Source of the DNA: Dromaius novaehollandiae
Taxonomy: Eukaryota; Chordata; Aves; Casuariiformes; Dromaiidae
Direction: 5' to 3'
Length of the DNA stretch: 64,000 nt
Assembly: GCF_036370855.1 (NCBI RefSeq)
Contig: NC_088098.1
Span: 138,652,721-138,716,720 of the forward strand
Shown one piece after another: positions 60,906-64,000 of this stretch (position 1 is the first letter of the stretch; every line of letters begins with the position of its first letter). The notes beneath the pieces were generated by a model. That model was given only the letters and a program-made list of their open reading frames with translations, was not told where the DNA came from and ran no database searches. The position numbers and the translations under genes were made by a program.

Positions 60906-63900
60906 GTAGTAAGATTTTATTCTTAAATGTTATGTTTTACATTTGTTTTTAAAACAGTTACAGTGGTTGATGTCTTTTCCCTCCTGTGAGTAGCTTTGCT
61001 TAGCGGCTTGGGGTTTGGCAACGAAGAGCACTGTCGGGGCTGGTGAAGGGGGGTTCTCTGATAACCAGCTCTGTTCCCGTCCTGTTTAACCCAGCTTGAC
61101 AGCACCTCATTCTCCACATTGGCTAGGCTGGCTTTTGCGCTAGCAGATGGCCGAATCTGGCATAAGGGAGCGTGAATCTGGCAGGAGTCACACAGGATCT
61201 TCAGCCAAAAAGGGCTGGGTGAACATTATAGCTTGGTAAGAAGCATATACACAAAAAGCACCATTAGCTTACAAATGAAAATCAGACCTGGAAAAGCCGA
61301 GCAACTTGGAGTAGGGGCCTGAGATTCTGTTAGTGCTTCCAGATTATGTAGCTCTACAATATCCAATAATCACTTCTTTAAACAATGAAAGTCAGAGTAA
61401 TACACTGGCAAAATGCATAAGTAACGCAGGTCCTCACTTTGAAAAGAACGCGTCCATTCATTTTACATTTTAATTTCTTTTGTACGTGTGCTTCAGGAAA
61501 TAGCAAGAGGTACCGCTGTCATTCTCCACTTGGTGCAGATTGTTCCCAGGACCACTGCCTAACCCTGTGGGTCATTCCTTGCTTGAGCTCTGGTACTGCT
61601 CTTCACCCCCAGACCTAATGGGAAACATTTCCCTGCTCCCTTAGCAACTCCTAATGCAGGCTGAAACCTTTGTCGGTTTCAGAGAGGTGCAGAGGCTTCA
61701 GCAGCTCTTCTCTGGGCAGCCTGAAACATGCCGTTATCTCAAAGAGAGTAAATTTGTATTTGTGGACAACATAAACGCTTAGGGAGGCAGAGGTTTTAAG
61801 TTCTAATTTTTGCAAAGAGCAGCTTATTTGAGTGGACTTTGATAAAGTGTTCTGACATCATAGTGGACCAAGAAAGCAAGTGTTTGATTTTATTGTTCCT
61901 GTGTCATAGTATTGGGAACACAATATCTGAAGTCTCTAGTAGTCAGAATTGCAGGCCTTTATATATTTCAGATGTGCAACTGAGACACCGTTTCAGCAGG
62001 TGAAAGTACAGCATGGGTTAATGCAGATGTTTGTACCTCAGGACTGCAATGAGCAAACATCTGGCTGTTGCTTCACAGTTCAGCTAGTTTCTTGCATCCC
62101 AAAACTGATTTTAGGGTATATTTGTCTGTGGTGAAACAGTGTGATATTGCTTTAATTCTTTGCAGAGACAACATGAAGGAAGACCATGTTCATACAGTGT
62201 TAACTGCTCTCTGACTCTATATCTCTCAGGGTATAGAGTTTATGAAGGTCATTCTTCTGCCATACCCCAGCAGGATCCCTGGGGAAAAGCCTTAAAAAAT
62301 CAGACAATGGGCATATGTTTATTGGAGTTAATTTGTAAATAGAAATCTGAGATTTGCCCAGAGAAGCAAACAAGGTAGGAAATATTTATGTGTACCTGAG
62401 TCTCTTAGGATAACCACTAATAGAGGAGGAGAAAAAGAGAGCTGAAAGAGAAAGCTAATCGGAGTGCCCTGAGGAAATGCAAAAGCCTAATGGAGAGAGA
62501 ATGGGTTCATACCCAAATGTGAGTATGCAGTGATCTTTTCCTTCACATGTGTTGCTCCAGATTTTGTATTTGTGCACCATGTTCTTGTCATTAATAGAAT
62601 ATTATACTTCTGGAAGGGGATGAAGGAGGAATTGGTCAGCAACAGCTGATAGTTGTTATTAAACTGTTGTTCAGCTTACATATGACAGGGTAAACTCGAA
62701 GTCAGAGGTTGTTGTGAAGGAACCTGTGGCCAAAGATAGTCCATTAATGCTGAGTCGGATGACTATGAAGTTTACAGATTTGGTGGTTATAGTAGTCATA
62801 GTATTAAAGTATTGCCTGCTTGAACTGCCTGTCAAGACAAACTATAGAAGATAACTCTTCCACATCTCTTGTAAATGCAAATGTGTTACTTTTTACAGTG
62901 ATGCTGATGCTGTTGTAGTGTGATCACAGAAAATAATGGCAAAACTACAGTTGCCGGTAAAAAAGGATTTCAAACAGTCTTCTAATTGAGAAAAACCATT
63001 AGCGTACTTTTCCGTTCCTCCCGTGTGTGACTCTTGTTGTAGCATAGTTTCTTCCATAAATCTTGTACAAATGTATTCCATTCTGTTCTATAACATTTTT
63101 TTTCCTGAAAATTCCTATTTGCTTTTTTCATGTTATGTTTTGTTTCTGACAGAAGGCTGTTGTAGACTGACTCTTTGTAACACAAGTCCCTGTTGCAGTA
63201 ATGTTTGCTATAGAAACATATTTCCAAGAACCTGGAAAGTTCCAGATTCCAGTGGGCTTCAGGATGCAGAAAAGGTGAAATGTTTAGTCCCTCCTAATAT
63301 AGTAGCATATTAGGAACATATATATTGGGTCCGTTGTCCCATTTCACACTCTTGTTTCCTTTCTTACAATTTTAGAAGGGAGACAGTGGAGTTGTCTCCT
63401 GGAGTTCCTGGGAGCTGGCCAAATAAGGGGGCAGCCAACTTAAAGGCAGAACAGAGGTAAAAGGAGAAGCCTGTCTCAGAAAAGGCCAGGAAAGTCACAC
63501 AATTCAATTCTTTTTTTTTAAAAAATATGTTTCTAGGAGAGGAGAGTAATAGGAAGGTGGCTGAGAGGTGTTTACAGAAAAAGGGTTAAACTGCAAACTC
63601 TTGCTCTTTGAAGAATATTGAGGTTTTGACCTGGCACATGATCTCAGGGAGGACTCAACTCAAGATATTATTTTTCCTCCTTGTGAGGTCTTGAGTGCTT
63701 ATTATGAAGAGGAAATGTGGATTTCTTTCCTAAAAAAAAAAAAAAAAAAAAAAAAAAAGTGATTCTGGGGCTTTGCTGAAAGTTGGTGAAGTTGTTTTAC
63801 TGGGCCCTAGTTGAAAGTGTTTGAACCACTGTACCAAAGGCATAAAAGCTCATATAGCTGCCCGGGCAGCAGGAGACATATTCCCCAAGCACAAAAGGTG

Positions 63901-64000
63901 CAAATGGAAATATTGGCAGAGCGCCTGAAATTGGACTGTGCCGGTTTGGTGTTTTATCCAGTGTAGGAGAGGCAATTGGATTTACACTGGAGAACCTCTG
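60906..64000. other. Intronic DNA to the window end, no gene seen
   Basis: This is mixed intron with a poly(A) run at 63732-63758. Nothing in the last 3 kb resembles ARHGAP6 exon 2 or any other exon, so the intron continues past the window. Confidence 0.65.
63732..63758. repeat. Poly(A), 27 bases
   Basis: An uninterrupted A27. No AATAAA signal lies in the 30 bases before it and I see no retroposed gene upstream, so it is either a simple repeat or the tail of an unrecognised retroposon. Confidence 0.95.

Larger units (their letters stand above)
1394..64000 (+). other. ARHGAP6: ARHGAP6 intron 1, 5' part (continues past the window)
   Basis: No frame after 1393 encodes recognisable ARHGAP6 sequence: neither the residues expected right after exon 1 nor the RhoGAP domain. 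The open frames here are short (mostly 60-120 codons), lack paired splice sites and look random. In mammals intron 1 of ARHGAP6 is several hundred kilobases long and contains the amelogenin gene on the opposite strand, so a single intron filling more than 62 kb is expected. I saw no amelogenin-like exon on the minus strand; it would lie further in if any remnant exists. Confidence 0.85.

Noticed and set aside
63405..63435. CTCF-like string TGGCCAAATAAGGGGGCAG
   Set aside because: The two motif halves are two bases too far apart for the CTCF consensus.
63732..63758. Poly(A) run as the tail of a processed pseudogene
   Set aside because: No AATAAA just upstream and no protein-like sequence before it.

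Overview
The window looks like a piece of a sauropsid genome, most likely a bird. One CpG-island first exon is followed by more than 62 kb of AT-rich, gene-free, repeat-poor sequence. The only unambiguous transposon is a CR1 retrotransposon 3' end with the typical terminal GATTCTGT run. A few decayed repeats of a type I know from bird, turtle and crocodile introns are also present. I saw no mammalian Alu/L1-type repeats, no bacterial-style operons, no CRISPR array, and no tRNA or rRNA gene.

The one gene I can name is ARHGAP6, a Rho GTPase-activating protein, on the + strand. Its promoter and 5'UTR lie in a CpG island (about 180-1670). The first coding exon runs from ATG at 902 to a splice donor at 1393/1394 and encodes 164 residues in phase 0. 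Its two ends match the N-terminus and the exon-1 end of vertebrate ARHGAP6. The 5'UTR holds a short in-frame upstream ORF (734-778) in a strong Kozak context. G-rich, quadruplex-capable runs lie between the upstream ORF and the true start.

Everything from 1394 to 64000 reads as the 5' part of intron 1. I found no second ARHGAP6 exon: neither the RhoGAP domain nor the sequence expected just after exon 1. The intron holds a possible regulatory stretch next to the exon (1675-2160), a CR1 copy (12098-12682), a GC-rich transposon-like block with a CTCF-like motif (about 16560-17130), a tRNA-derived SINE-like fragment (about 49255-49335), a second GC-richer block (about 54370-55310), and 2-3 copies of an old palindromic repeat (5219-5280, 60835-60905, perhaps 56609-56672). 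There are also several microsatellites and homopolymers.

The most interesting structure is not protein-coding. Several sites pair a polypyrimidine-AG 3' splice site directly with GT(A/G) 5' splice sequence (22171/22172, 32525/32526, 43400/43401, weaker at 41490/41491 and 53069/53070). That is the signature of recursive (ratchet) splicing, as used in very long vertebrate introns. Separately, there are unusually clean inverted repeats, notably a miRNA-like double hairpin at 27391-27475 and perfect stems at 43040-43066, 48610-48629, 50285-50306 and 7755-7778. All of these are pattern-based and untested.
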